DNA of 64,000 nt from Marinobacter confluentis (GTDB lineage Bacteria; Pseudomonadota; Gammaproteobacteria; Pseudomonadales; Oleiphilaceae), in contig NZ_SRPF01000001.1 of the NCBI RefSeq assembly GCF_004785685.1, forward strand, positions 62,001 to 126,000. The letters run 5' to 3'. The position numbers were made by a program, and so were the translations under genes. Below the pieces are notes generated by a model, which searched no databases, was not told the origin of the DNA, and worked only from the letters and a program-made list of their open reading frames with translations. Positions within the stretch are counted from its first letter, which is position 1. Each line of letters begins with the position of its first letter. Shown one piece after another: positions 20,867 through 30,192 of this stretch.

Positions 20867-23746
20867 CTAGTCGGTGACCGCGTTCTGGCTCTGCTGTCTG
20901 AACAGCGGTTGCCAGTCGGTCTGCTCGCTCCAGATCAACAGGCGTTCCATGGCGGCGACCAGTTGGTCTTTCTGGTACTCCCTGTCTGGCGCTTCCTGTT
21001 TTAGTGCGGTCTCGAACTGGTTTGCGGCGGCCCTCAGTTCCGGTACGCCACAGTAACGGGTGGCGCCGTGCAGTTTGTGTACGCATTCCAGCAGTTCTGA
21101 CAGCTGGTTCGCGGACCAGAGTGCTTCCACTCGCCGGGTGTCGGTGTGCAACTGCTCTATCAGCATGCTGAACAGCTCTTCCGCCAGATCTGCCTTGCCC
21201 GCTGCCAGCTGGACACTTTCCGACACGCTGACGCAGTCTTTCTGTTTCTTGCGGTTTGAGGGCCGCACCGGCCTGCGGGTGTCACCAAATTCGGGCGCCA
21301 GGGACTGACGTCCCGGCGGTTCAGGCTGCGCAATGTACCCGGTGTACTCCTGAATGGTCTGCTCCAGCTGTCGGTTGCTGATGGGTTTCGGCAGATAGCC
21401 ATCGAAGCCCTGACGGGTCAGGCGCTCCTGTTCATCGGCAAGGGCATGGGCAGTCAGGGCAATCACCGGGGTTCGATGGTGTTTGCCGTCCACTTCCCGC
21501 AAACGTTCGGTGGTCTCCACACCGTCCATTCCGGGCATCTGCAGGTCCATGAACACCAGGTCGAAGGGTCGTTGCCGGGCTTTGCTCAGTGCCTCGAAGC
21601 CGCTGCTGGCACCCTCTGCTTCGACTCTGCAGTCATTGAGCAGAGTCATCACCAGCTTCAGGTTGGCGTCGTTGTCGTCAACGGCCAGAATCCGGGGCGC
21701 ACGGGAAGGTGCGGATGGTTGCGTTGGCTCCGGACGGTAATCCGGTAGCACCGGTTCGTTCTGGCTAATGCCGTGAATCAGCAGTAGCAGCTCGTTATAG
21801 AGCGAGTCCCGGCAGACCGGTTTGGTCATGTGTCCGCTGGCCAGGCCCGATAGAGGCGTATCGTGGGTCTCAAGGGTTGGCGTAAGCAGCAGGGTGCGGC
21901 AGTCCCGCTCCAGCTCAAGCGTGCGCACCAGATTGCAGTACTGACTGGAATTCAGCAGGTGGCGGGTGATGCCAATAATGGCCAGGGCATAGCCTGACTG
22001 CTCCCGCTGGGCTTCTTCAATCTGCTCCTGCAGGGCTCCGGGGGAGGATACCCGGTCAACGGTCATGCCCCACTCTCGCAGGGTATGCTCCACCGAAAGC
22101 CCGGTGGTTGTCTGGTGATCCAGATAAATGACTTTTTCGCCGCGCAGGGCATCCCGTGGGGAAACCGGGTCGCCGGATGAAGACAGCTCCGAGGTGAGAG
22201 TAAACCAGAAGGTGGAGCCTTTACCGAGCTCGCTTTCCAGGCCTATGCTGCCACCCATTTCTTCAACCAGGCGTTTGGAGATTGCCAGCCCCAGCCCAGT
22301 GCCGCCGTACTGCCGAGCCGTTGATGCGTCCGCTTGACTGAAGGCGTTGAACAGTGACTGTTGCTGCGCCCGGGAAAGTCCGACGCCGGAATCCGTGATG
22401 CTCAGCCGCAGGGTAATCCGGTTGGCTTCCTTGTCCTCTTCCTCAAGACTTGCCCTGAGCACCACTTCGCCGGTCTGGGTAAACTTGATGGCGTTGTTGA
22501 CCAGGTTGGTGATGACCTGCTTGACCCGCAGCGGGTCGCCCATCATGTTGTCCGGAACATCGTTGTAGACCAGGGGTACCAGGTCCAGGTTCTTGCTATG
22601 GGCCGCCGGGGCGAGCATTACCATGACTTCTTCCACAATATCCCGCAGTTGGAAAGGAATGCGGTCGAGTATCAGCTTGCCGGCTTCAATCTTGGAGAAG
22701 TCCAGAATGTCGTTGATTATGGTCAGCAGAATTTCCGACGATTTCCGGATGGTGCTCAGGTGGTCCCGCTGCTGGCGGGGCAGGGGGCTTTTCAGTAGCA
22801 GGTCGGTGAAGCCGATAATCCCGTTCAGTGGAGTGCGGATTTCATGGGACATGTTGGCCAGAAATTCTGATTTGATGCGGCTGGCTTCCAGGGCTTCCTT
22901 GCGGGCGAAGTCCAGTTCAATGTTCTGGATCTCGATGGTTTCCAGGGTCTCCCGCAGGTCTTCGGTGGCCTGATCAATGTTCTGCTGCATCTCGGCCTGG
23001 GCCTTGCTCAGTTCACTGGCCATGGCGTTCAGGCCGGATTCCAGCTGTTCAAATTCGGGTCCGGCTTCGGTGTATACCCGGGTGTCGAGTTTGCCTTCCT
23101 TGAGTTTTGCCACCGCCTCGTTGAGCTCGAAAATAGGCCCGGTAAAGGCGCGGCTTAGCCGCATTGCGATGGCCAGGCTCAGAAGAACGCCAGCCAGCAC
23201 CAGCAGCATGGAAATCAACAGGGCCTTGTAGGTTTCTTTTTCGGTGCGCACGTGGGACATCTCGACCATGGCCCAGCCGATCGGTTGATTGCCACGCCCC
23301 ACCGCCTGGCGTGATTCCGGGTCCAGCAGGCCTTCAATCATCAGGTCCTGAAGGTGAACCGGCGTCACGAACACCGTGCTGTCCGGCCGCGGAATCTGAA
23401 TGGGACTCTGGCTGGACATGGCCTGTTCGCGAATGTCGTCCGAGCCGCCCGGACCGGTGTGCAGAAGGCGTTCGCCCTCGCTGTCAAAGAAGGTGATTGA
23501 GCGGACGTCCTGCTCTTCCAGCAGCGCGTTGGACAGGCTGCTCAGTAGGCTTCGATTGGCGGTAAAAAGGCCGTATTCAGAGCCGGCTGAAAGCTGGCGG
23601 GACAGGGATTCGCCGCGGTCCTTGAGCAGGTTTTCAATGTTGGTGACCCAGCTGTAGGTGAAGAACATCCCCAGCATCAGAGTGGTCAGCAGGGTGGGAA
23701 CGAGAGTTACCACCAGTACTTTTTTGCGAATGCCCCAGCGTCGCAT
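20867..23746 (-). CDS. gacS: Hybrid sensor histidine kinase GacS/BarA
   Basis: A 959-residue membrane kinase of the Gac/Rsm global pathway. Domains run: transmembrane helix (about 10-33), periplasmic sensor loop to about 175, second helix (about 176-196), HAMP, coiled coil, HisKA with His301 in [13 protein letters not shown], HATPase, a degenerate receiver, a receiver (aspartate in [11 protein letters not shown] near 740), and a C-terminal Hpt domain ([11 protein letters not shown] near 894). The divergent cysM-rlmD-relA-mazG neighbourhood is the same as around gacS in pseudomonads. The partner GacA is not in the window. Confidence 0.94.
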   Translation of the reverse strand: MRRWGIRKKVLVVTLVPTLLTTLMLGMFFTYSWVTNIENLLKDRGESLSRQLSAGSEYGLFTANRSLLSSLSNALLEEQDVRSITFFDSEGERLLHTGPGGSDDIREQAMSSQSPIQIPRPDSTVFVTPVHLQDLMIEGLLDPESRQAVGRGNQPIGWAMVEMSHVRTEKETYKALLISMLLVLAGVLLSLAIAMRLSRAFTGPIFELNEAVAKLKEGKLDTRVYTEAGPEFEQLESGLNAMASELSKAQAEMQQNIDQATEDLRETLETIEIQNIELDFARKEALEASRIKSEFLANMSHEIRTPLNGIIGFTDLLLKSPLPRQQRDHLSTIRKSSEILLTIINDILDFSKIEAGKLILDRIPFQLRDIVEEVMVMLAPAAHSKNLDLVPLVYNDVPDNMMGDPLRVKQVITNLVNNAIKFTQTGEVVLRASLEEEDKEANRITLRLSITDSGVGLSRAQQQSLFNAFSQADASTARQYGGTGLGLAISKRLVEEMGGSIGLESELGKGSTFWFTLTSELSSSGDPVSPRDALRGEKVIYLDHQTTTGLSVEHTLREWGMTVDRVSSPGALQEQIEEAQREQSGYALAIIGITRHLLNSSQYCNLVRTLELERDCRTLLLTPTLETHDTPLSGLASGHMTKPVCRDSLYNELLLLIHGISQNEPVLPDYRPEPTQPSAPSRAPRILAVDDNDANLKLVMTLLNDCRVEAEGASSGFEALSKARQRPFDLVFMDLQMPGMDGVETTERLREVDGKHHRTPVIALTAHALADEQERLTRQGFDGYLPKPISNRQLEQTIQEYTGYIAQPEPPGRQSLAPEFGDTRRPVRPSNRKKQKDCVSVSESVQLAAGKADLAEELFSMLIEQLHTDTRRVEALWSANQLSELLECVHKLHGATRYCGVPELRAAANQFETALKQEAPDREYQKDQLVAAMERLLIWSEQTDWQPLFRQQSQNAVTD

Positions 23747-23944
23747 AGTCTCTTCCCGATTTGCCCGGTCGGCTGCGCGACCAGCCGATCATCCCTGTCA
23801 GAATAGCTGATTACCGTTGGCGAGACGGTGGTGATGTTCGCGGTTATAGCTCGCAAGCATGGTGTTAGCGACAACCTGTATTGGGCGACCGCCGCCATTG
23901 CGAGTATCATGCGAAGCCGAAGTGTATCACCAGAAGGTAACAGC

Positions 23945-24838
23945 ATGCAGTTTCCGACCATCGAAGATTACGTTGGGCATACGCCACTGGTACGCCTGCA
24001 AAGGCTTCCCGGTGACACCAGCAATGTGATTCTGGCCAAGCTTGAGGGCAATAACCCGGCTGGTTCGGTCAAGGACCGTCCGGCGATAAGCATGATTCAG
24101 GAAGCCGAGAATCGGGGCGAGATTCACCCCGGGGACACGCTGATCGAGGCCACCAGCGGCAATACCGGGATCGCCCTGGCTATGGCGGCGGCCATCAAGG
24201 GTTACCGGATGAAACTGATCATGCCCGCCAACCTGAGCGAGGAACGTCGGGCGTCGATGCGCGCCTACGGGGCGGAGATTATCTCGGTGACCAAAGAGGA
24301 GGGCATGGAAACCGCGAGAGATCTTGCCCTGCAGATGCAGGCAGAAGGCAAAGGCAAGGTGCTGGACCAGTTTGCGAACCCGGATAACCCCCTGGCGCAT
24401 TACCGGACCACCGGCCCTGAAATCTGGGAGCAGACCGCCGGTAGGGTTACCCATTTTGTCAGCTCCATGGGGACCACCGGCACCATCATGGGCGTGTCCC
24501 GGTATCTGAAAGAGCGTAACCCGGATATCCGGATCATCGGTCTGCAACCCCAGGATGGCGCGTCCATTCCTGGCATCCGCCGCTGGCCCGAGGCCTACCT
24601 GCCAAAAATCTTCGATGCCACTCGGGTGGATGAAATCCTCGACGTGGGCCAGGAAGAGGCAGAAGTTACTATGCGGGCGCTGGCAAGCCGGGAAGGCATC
24701 TTCTGTGGCGTGTCGTCCGGTGGCTCCATTGCCGCTGCCCTGAAACTGTCCGCCCAAGTTGAAAACGCGGTGATCGTTGCCATCATCTGTGACCGTGGCG
24801 ACCGCTACCTTTCTACCGGTGTCTTCCCCGGCGCCTGA
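23945..24838 (+). CDS. cysM: Cysteine synthase B (O-acetylserine sulfhydrylase)
   Basis: A PLP enzyme making cysteine (or S-sulfocysteine with thiosulfate) from O-acetylserine. The PLP lysine is Lys43 in NPAGSVKDRP, the substrate loop is TSGNTGIALA, and the phosphate-binding GTTGTIMG follows. I start at the ATG at 23945 (MQFPTIEDYVGHTPL, 297 residues), because the open frame upstream from 23828 has no family counterpart. It is divergent from gacS across about 200 bp. Confidence 0.96.
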   Translation: MQFPTIEDYVGHTPLVRLQRLPGDTSNVILAKLEGNNPAGSVKDRPAISMIQEAENRGEIHPGDTLIEATSGNTGIALAMAAAIKGYRMKLIMPANLSEERRASMRAYGAEIISVTKEEGMETARDLALQMQAEGKGKVLDQFANPDNPLAHYRTTGPEIWEQTAGRVTHFVSSMGTTGTIMGVSRYLKERNPDIRIIGLQPQDGASIPGIRRWPEAYLPKIFDATRVDEILDVGQEEAEVTMRALASREGIFCGVSSGGSIAAALKLSAQVENAVIVAIICDRGDRYLSTGVFPGA

Positions 24839-24859
24839 ACCCCAGCGAGAGAATATTCA

Positions 24860-26194
24860 ATGAGCAGAAGACGCAGGAAGCCGCTTCCCCAGGAGCCCGT
24901 CCGGTGCCAGATCGAAACCCTGAGCCACGATGGCCGGGGCATTGCCCGCGACAATGGTAAGACCCAGTTCGTCGACGGCGCCCTGCCGGGCGAGACGGTG
25001 ATGGCGAAAGTTGTTGGATCACGCAGCAAATTTGACGAGTTGCGAACCCTCGAAGTGCTGGAAGCGACCGCTGAGCGCATTACACCCCCTTGCGACTTTG
25101 CCGACCTGTGCGGTGGCTGCAGCCTGCAGCATATGTCAGGCGATGCCCAGATTCAGTTCAAGGAGCAGACCCTGAGGGAGCATTTCGCCCATTTTGGAGG
25201 CGTGGAGCCGGAAGAATGGGTTGCCCCCATGCGCTCCGAATCCCTTGGGTATCGGCGTAAGGCCCGGCTGGGTGTCAAGTACGTGCCGGCCAGGGAATCG
25301 GTGCTGGTTGGTTTCCGGGAAAAGCGGAACAGTTTTCTGACCGACATTGACCGCTGTGTGGTGCTGGACCCACGCATTGGCGAGAAGATCATGCCGCTGC
25401 GGGAACTGCTGCATAGCCTGGAGGCCTTTCGCCGGGTGCCGCAGGTGGAAGTGGCCTGTGGCGATGATGTCGCGGCCATGGTGTTCCGCAACATGGATGA
25501 CCTCTGTGCCAGCGACAGGGAAGCACTGATTGCTTTCGGTCAGGCCCATGATTTGCATATATACCTTCAGCCCAAAGGCCCGGACACGGTTCACCGTATC
25601 TGGCCAGAAACCGGTCCCGAGCGCCTGAGCTACCGGCTGGATGAATTCGACCTGACCATGGCATTCCATCCCATGGACTTTACCCAGGTGAATGCCGAGC
25701 TGAACCGCACCATGGTGCACCGCGCCATTGAATGGCTGGATGTTCAGCCGGATGATCGGGTACTGGATCTGTTCTGCGGGCTGGGCAACTTCACGCTGCC
25801 GCTGGCCCGTAAAGCCGGAAAGGTGGTCGGGGTTGAGGGCGATGAAGCCATGGTTGTGCGCGGACGTGAGAACGCCGAGGCAAATCAGCTGTCCAACGTC
25901 GAATTTCATGGCGCCGATCTTCAGGCCGACTTTACTCGCCAGTCCTGGGCGGCAGAGGGATTCGACAGGGTCCTGATTGACCCGCCCCGGTCCGGTGCCC
26001 AGGAAGTCTGCGAATATCTGACTTCGTTCGGCGCAAAGCGGGTGGTGTATGTGTCCTGCAACCCGGCGACACTGGCGCGGGACGCCGGTGTCCTGGTGCG
26101 CAATGGGTATCGTCTGGTGCGGGCGGGGGTAATGGATATGTTCCCCCACACGACCCATGTGGAGTCCATGGCCTTGTTTGAACGCAAGGAATAA
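24860..26194 (+). CDS. rlmD: 23S rRNA (uracil-1939-C5)-methyltransferase RlmD
   Basis: SAM-dependent rRNA methyltransferase. An N-terminal TRAM domain (about residues 8-70) is followed by four iron-sulfur cysteines visible as Cys78, Cys84, Cys87 and Cys166. The SAM-binding [21 protein letters not shown] and the nucleophile Cys400 in [11 protein letters not shown] are all present. The 444-residue length matches E. coli RumA. It lies between cysM and relA on the same strand. Confidence 0.96.
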   Translation: MSRRRRKPLPQEPVRCQIETLSHDGRGIARDNGKTQFVDGALPGETVMAKVVGSRSKFDELRTLEVLEATAERITPPCDFADLCGGCSLQHMSGDAQIQFKEQTLREHFAHFGGVEPEEWVAPMRSESLGYRRKARLGVKYVPARESVLVGFREKRNSFLTDIDRCVVLDPRIGEKIMPLRELLHSLEAFRRVPQVEVACGDDVAAMVFRNMDDLCASDREALIAFGQAHDLHIYLQPKGPDTVHRIWPETGPERLSYRLDEFDLTMAFHPMDFTQVNAELNRTMVHRAIEWLDVQPDDRVLDLFCGLGNFTLPLARKAGKVVGVEGDEAMVVRGRENAEANQLSNVEFHGADLQADFTRQSWAAEGFDRVLIDPPRSGAQEVCEYLTSFGAKRVVYVSCNPATLARDAGVLVRNGYRLVRAGVMDMFPHTTHVESMALFERKE

Positions 26195-26216
26195 ACGCGG
26201 GAAGAACAAAAGCAAG

Positions 26217-28454
26217 ATGGTTAAAGTCCGAGAAGAATATACCTTTTCCGGTGACGGAGCGGTGGACATAGAGCGTTGGGTCCGCCAGATCGAGTCACAG
26301 ACCCGTCTGGAGAACCCGGAACAGTTCCGTCGTGCTTGCGAGCGGGCCGCGGCCATTGATTTCAGGGCGGTGCGTGAGGACCGTATCTGGGCGCCGGGCA
26401 CCAGCAGTTTCCGCACCGGTATTGAAATGGCGCAGGTGCTGGTGGAACTTCACCTGGACCAGGCCAGCCTGGTGGCGGCGATTCTGTATCGGGCTGTGCG
26501 CGAGGAGCGCATTCCACTGGAAGATATCCAGAAGGAATTCGGCGACGAAGTAGCCGGGCTGATCAAGGGTGTTCTGCAGATGGCCGCGATCTCCTCGATT
26601 CATCATCCGCTGAAAGGCAACGTCCTGGGCCAGACCGAGGGCCAGCTCGATAACGTCCGCAAAATGCTGGTGACCATGATTGACGACGTCCGGGTGGCGT
26701 TGATCAAGCTTGCCGAGCGGACCTCCGCTATCCGAGCCGTCAAGAACGCTTCGGAAGAAAAGCGGATGCGAGTTGCCCGTGAGGTATTTGATATCTACGC
26801 GCCGCTGGCCCATCGGCTGGGTATCGGCCACATCAAGTGGGAACTGGAAGATCTGTCGTTCCGCTATCTTCATGCCACTGCCTACAAAAAGATTGCCAAG
26901 CTGCTGGATGAAAAACGCCTCGACCGGGAGGGTTATATCCGTCAGGTTATTATCGACCTGCAGGAGGCTCTGGGCGCATCGGGAATCCAGGCGGATCTGT
27001 CGGGTCGCGCCAAGCATATTTACAGCATCTGGCGGAAGATGCGGCGCAAGGGTATCGATTTTTCCCAGGTCTATGACGTTCGCGCGGTGCGAATTCTGGT
27101 GCCGCAGGTACGCGACTGTTATGCCGCCCTGGGCATTGTTCACACCCTCTGGCGCCACATTCCCAATGAATTCGATGACTATATCGCCAACCCCAAGGAA
27201 AACGGCTACCAGTCCCTGCATACCGCGGTGATTGGCCCGGAAGGCAAGGTCATGGAGGTGCAGATCCGCACCCGGGACATGCACGAAGAGGCCGAACTCG
27301 GCGTTTGTGCTCACTGGCTTTATAAAGGCATGGACCGTGGCAACAAGTCCGCAGGATACGATGCCAAGATCAACTGGCTGAGGCAGGTGCTGGAGTGGCA
27401 GGAAGAACTGGGGGACATTTCCGGCCTGGCCGATCATCTCAAATCGGATGTCAGCTCTGACCGGGTTTACGTGTTCACCCCGGAAGGCCACGTGGTGGAT
27501 CTGCCCCAGGGCGCAACGCCCGTGGATTTTGCCTATCGGGTACACACTGAGATTGGCCATGCCTGCCGGGGTGCCAAGGTAAACAACCGCATAGTGCCGC
27601 TGACCTATCCGCTCAGAACCGGAGATCAGGTCTCGGTTCTGACGTCCAATCATCAGGCACCCAGCCGTGACTGGCTCAACCCGAGCCTGGGCTATATTCA
27701 GACATCCCGCGCCCGGGCAAAGGTTACGCACTGGTTCAAACAGCAGAACCGGGATCAGAACATTGTGGACGGGCGGGCGATCCTGGAGGATGAATTCAGG
27801 CGTCTATCCCTGTACGACGTGGATCTCAATGAGCTGGCCCGCAAGGTCAATTACCCGACCGCCGCCGATATGTTTGCCGCAACTGGTGCGGGCGATCTGC
27901 GGCCAACCCACGTTGCCCATGTCGCCCAGCAGATGCTGGAGCCGAAATCCGAACAGCTGGACCTGAGATTTACGTCCCGGCCCCGGAAGCCCTATGACAC
28001 CGAATCAGACATCCAGATTCGTGGTGTCGGCAAGCTTAAGACCCAGGTCGCCAAGTGCTGCAAACCTCTGCCCGGTGACCCGATCGGTGGTTATATCACG
28101 GTCGGGCGCGGGGTCACCGTGCATCGTCAGGACTGCATCACTTTCCTGAATCTGAAAGAGTTTGAGCCCAACCGGATCATCGAGGTGAGCTGGGGCGGCC
28201 AGCCCGTTGCGGTCTACCCGGTGGATATCGAAATTGAGGCCTATGACCGCTCGGGCCTTTTGCGCGACATCACCGAGGTACTGTCGTCGTCAAAAAGTGA
28301 TGTTCTGGCCATGAACACCATCTCCAACAAGGACGAAAACACCGCCACCATGACGGTGAAACTGGAAATATCCGGCCTGGAGCAACTTGCGCGGCTGCTG
28401 GCGAAGATTCGTAACCTGCCCAATATCATCGACGTGAGGCGCACCCGTTCATGA
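26217..28454 (+). CDS. relA: (p)ppGpp synthetase I (RelA)
   Basis: Ribosome-associated stringent-response enzyme making (p)ppGpp from ATP and GTP/GDP. The N-terminal hydrolase-like region lacks the HD metal site seen in SpoT (LVAAILYRAVREERI where HD would be), so this is the synthesis-only paralog. The synthetase domain (YDVRAVRI, KENGYQSLHTAV) is intact, with TGS (VYVFTPEGHVVDLP) and a C-terminal ACT domain. I choose the ATG at 26217 (745 residues) over an in-frame upstream codon inside rlmD. Confidence 0.96.
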   Translation: MVKVREEYTFSGDGAVDIERWVRQIESQTRLENPEQFRRACERAAAIDFRAVREDRIWAPGTSSFRTGIEMAQVLVELHLDQASLVAAILYRAVREERIPLEDIQKEFGDEVAGLIKGVLQMAAISSIHHPLKGNVLGQTEGQLDNVRKMLVTMIDDVRVALIKLAERTSAIRAVKNASEEKRMRVAREVFDIYAPLAHRLGIGHIKWELEDLSFRYLHATAYKKIAKLLDEKRLDREGYIRQVIIDLQEALGASGIQADLSGRAKHIYSIWRKMRRKGIDFSQVYDVRAVRILVPQVRDCYAALGIVHTLWRHIPNEFDDYIANPKENGYQSLHTAVIGPEGKVMEVQIRTRDMHEEAELGVCAHWLYKGMDRGNKSAGYDAKINWLRQVLEWQEELGDISGLADHLKSDVSSDRVYVFTPEGHVVDLPQGATPVDFAYRVHTEIGHACRGAKVNNRIVPLTYPLRTGDQVSVLTSNHQAPSRDWLNPSLGYIQTSRARAKVTHWFKQQNRDQNIVDGRAILEDEFRRLSLYDVDLNELARKVNYPTAADMFAATGAGDLRPTHVAHVAQQMLEPKSEQLDLRFTSRPRKPYDTESDIQIRGVGKLKTQVAKCCKPLPGDPIGGYITVGRGVTVHRQDCITFLNLKEFEPNRIIEVSWGGQPVAVYPVDIEIEAYDRSGLLRDITEVLSSSKSDVLAMNTISNKDENTATMTVKLEISGLEQLARLLAKIRNLPNIIDVRRTRS

Positions 28455-29317
28455 TGTATTCAGTGGAAGACCTGAAATATCTGATGGCGCGCCTGCGTGA
28501 TCCGGACACCGGCTGTCCATGGGATACGAGACAGACCTTCAGCTCGATCGTGCCCCACACTCTGGAAGAAGCCTATGAAGTGGCGGATGCTATCGGGCGC
28601 GAGGATTATCCCCACCTGGAAGACGAACTGGGTGACCTGCTGTTCCAGGTGATTTTCTATGGCCAGATGGGGCAGGAGCAGAACCACTTTGATTTTGATT
28701 CAGTGGTGGACAACCTGGTCAGGAAACTGATCCGCCGTCACCCTCATGTGTTCCCCGACGGCACCCTTGAGAGCCGGACCGATCCGGAAAATCGACCCGA
28801 CGAAGCCTGGATCAAGGCCAGTTGGGAGCGGATCAAAGCAGAAGAAAGGGCGCTGAAACCGCAGGCTGAGGCCGATAGCAGCCGGCTCAGTGGCGTTGCG
28901 CGAACACTCCCCGCGATGGTGCGCGCTGAGAAACTTCAGCGCAGGGCGGCCAATCACGGATTCGACTGGCCCGATGTGGAGCCGGTGTTTGACAAGCTTC
29001 ATGAAGAAATTGATGAGCTCAAGGAAGCCTGGTATGCCGCGCGTTCCGGCCGGGGTGACCCGGCAGCTGTGGAAGATGAACTGGGTGACCTTCTGTTCGT
29101 GTGTGTGAATCTGGCACGCTTCATGAAGGTAAATCCCGAGCAGGCGCTGAACGGTACCAATCACAAGTTCGAGGCAAGATTTCGCGCAATAGAGCAGCGC
29201 CTGGAACAGGAAGGCCGGGAATTTGAAAACGAAACACTGGCCGCGCTGGACTCAGTCTGGCAGTCAGTCAAAGGGGTTGAAAAGAAAGACGGTAAAGCGG
29301 GAAAAAATGACGGATAA
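28451..29317 (+). CDS. mazG: Nucleoside triphosphate pyrophosphohydrolase MazG
   Basis: Hydrolyses NTPs and dNTPs to monophosphates and in E. coli lowers ppGpp effects, so its place directly after relA (4-bp overlap) is meaningful. Two MazG domains are visible. The first is at about residues 10-115, with EEAYEVADAI and EDELGDLLFQVIFY metal-binding acids. The second starts near 150, with EEIDELKEAW and EDELGDLLFVCVN. At 288 residues it is slightly longer than E. coli MazG. Two tandem ATG codons (28451, 28454) are both possible starts. Confidence 0.95.
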   Translation: MMYSVEDLKYLMARLRDPDTGCPWDTRQTFSSIVPHTLEEAYEVADAIGREDYPHLEDELGDLLFQVIFYGQMGQEQNHFDFDSVVDNLVRKLIRRHPHVFPDGTLESRTDPENRPDEAWIKASWERIKAEERALKPQAEADSSRLSGVARTLPAMVRAEKLQRRAANHGFDWPDVEPVFDKLHEEIDELKEAWYAARSGRGDPAAVEDELGDLLFVCVNLARFMKVNPEQALNGTNHKFEARFRAIEQRLEQEGREFENETLAALDSVWQSVKGVEKKDGKAGKNDG

Positions 29318-29382
29318 GTACAATCCGTTACCATTATACCTGCACCCGGCCTGACCGCTTCGTCTACACTTCGCTTATCAGG

Positions 29383-29399
29383 TGCACTGGCGCAGTGCA
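29383..29399. promoter_or_regulatory. Perfect 7-bp inverted repeat upstream of the 29438 gene
   Basis: TGCACTG-GCG-CAGTGCA lies 39 bp before the start codon. It could be an operator or a short mRNA hairpin; nothing else identifies it. Confidence 0.3.
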
Positions 29400-29437
29400 T
29401 CTGGTGGCGACCGAGAACAAGCAGGAGTGACGGCACC

Positions 29438-29782
29438 ATGAAGATTAAAGATCTGGTCAATTACTGGGACAAGCATGCCCGGGGGCGTTTAACCCGCGAT
29501 GCCTATTATGCCAATCTGTCTGACCAGCATCACAAGCGGCTAGAGAAACTGGCTGCGCTCTACCCGATGAAATCCACTCAGGATCTGATGCGAGATCTGA
29601 TCTCTGCCGCACTGGACGAGCTGGAAACCAGCTTTCCCTATGTGCAGGGCTCGAAAGTGGTTGCCTTTGACGAGGACGGCTTTGAAATCTACGAAGACAG
29701 TGGCATGACGCCACGCTTCATCAGCCTGAGTCAGAAGCACATCCAGGAGCTTAAAGCCCGCCAGCTGGAATCAGTGGCGTAA
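29438..29782 (+). CDS. Small conserved protein, paralog of the 29876-30109 gene
   Basis: A 114-residue soluble protein beginning MKIKDLVNYWDKHARG. The central block (about residues 25-66: RLEKLAALYPMKSTQDLMRD, ISAALDELE) matches a block in the convergent neighbour (AALAELYPDRSEADILNDMI, GAALDDLV). The pattern of short helices suggests a ribbon-helix-helix-like or related small fold. I recall similar pseudomonad proteins labelled pilin assembly or pili tip component, but I cannot confirm a function. The C-terminal half (FDEDGFEIYEDSG) is absent from the partner. Confidence 0.75.
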   Translation: MKIKDLVNYWDKHARGRLTRDAYYANLSDQHHKRLEKLAALYPMKSTQDLMRDLISAALDELETSFPYVQGSKVVAFDEDGFEIYEDSGMTPRFISLSQKHIQELKARQLESVA

Positions 29783-29837
29783 GCGCCGGCCCTGAGCCAG
29801 AGCCGTCGCCCGACAAGGGCAGCGAATGAAACGTTTG

Positions 29838-29858
29838 CGGGGTGGAACCTCCACCCCG
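29838..29858. terminator. Hairpin between two convergent small genes
   Basis: CGGGGTGG (29838-29845) pairs perfectly with CCACCCCG (29851-29858) around a 5-nt loop. It sits between genes that converge at 29782 and 29876, so a two-way terminator is plausible. Neither side has a clear T-run. Confidence 0.4.
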
Positions 29859-29875
29859 ACTGAGCACCTCTCGCT

Positions 29876-30109
29876 CTACTTTTCCCGGTTTTCCAGCTTA
29901 TCCTTCAGTGGGCTCAGCCTGACGAGATCGTCCAGAGCTGCGCCAATCATGTCGTTCAGAATATCGGCCTCGGAACGATCCGGGTAGAGCTCCGCCAGGG
30001 CGGCAATTCGTGCGGCGTCTTCCAGCGGAAGCCTCAGGTTGTAATCGTGGCTGCGCTCCACCGGTTTCTTTTCGCTTTCCCAGTGCCTGGGCAGATCGGT
30101 TACTTTCAT
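29876..30109 (-). CDS. Small conserved protein, short paralog of the 29438 gene
   Basis: A 77-residue soluble protein beginning MKVTDLPRHWESEKKP. It shares the MK(I/V)xDL start, the Y-N-L-R-L / Y-x-N-L segment, and the aLaeLYP-x(4-6)-dl-x-dmi-x-aALddL block with the gene at 29438, but lacks the acidic C-terminal extension. It is divergent from ppc with an 83-bp gap. Function unknown. Confidence 0.75.
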   Translation of the reverse strand: MKVTDLPRHWESEKKPVERSHDYNLRLPLEDAARIAALAELYPDRSEADILNDMIGAALDDLVRLSPLKDKLENREK

Positions 30110-30192
30110 GAATACTCCTTGCGGCCAAACGCGTTAATCGTTATTAGTATCCTTAGTTTACTTCGCTCCCGTCAATTTAAAAGGACGCTATT

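Noticed and set aside
23828..23944. N-terminal extension of cysM
   Set aside because: The added 39 residues have no counterpart in the family, and the ATG at 23945 aligns with the normal cysM start.
26157..26216. N-terminal extension of relA inside rlmD
   Set aside because: The extension is rlmD read in another frame; the ATG at 26217 gives the normal RelA N-terminus.
26295..27731. 478-codon minus-strand frame opposite relA
   Set aside because: Antisense shadow of a strongly conserved gene; composition rich in His, Gln and Val, with no recognisable domain.
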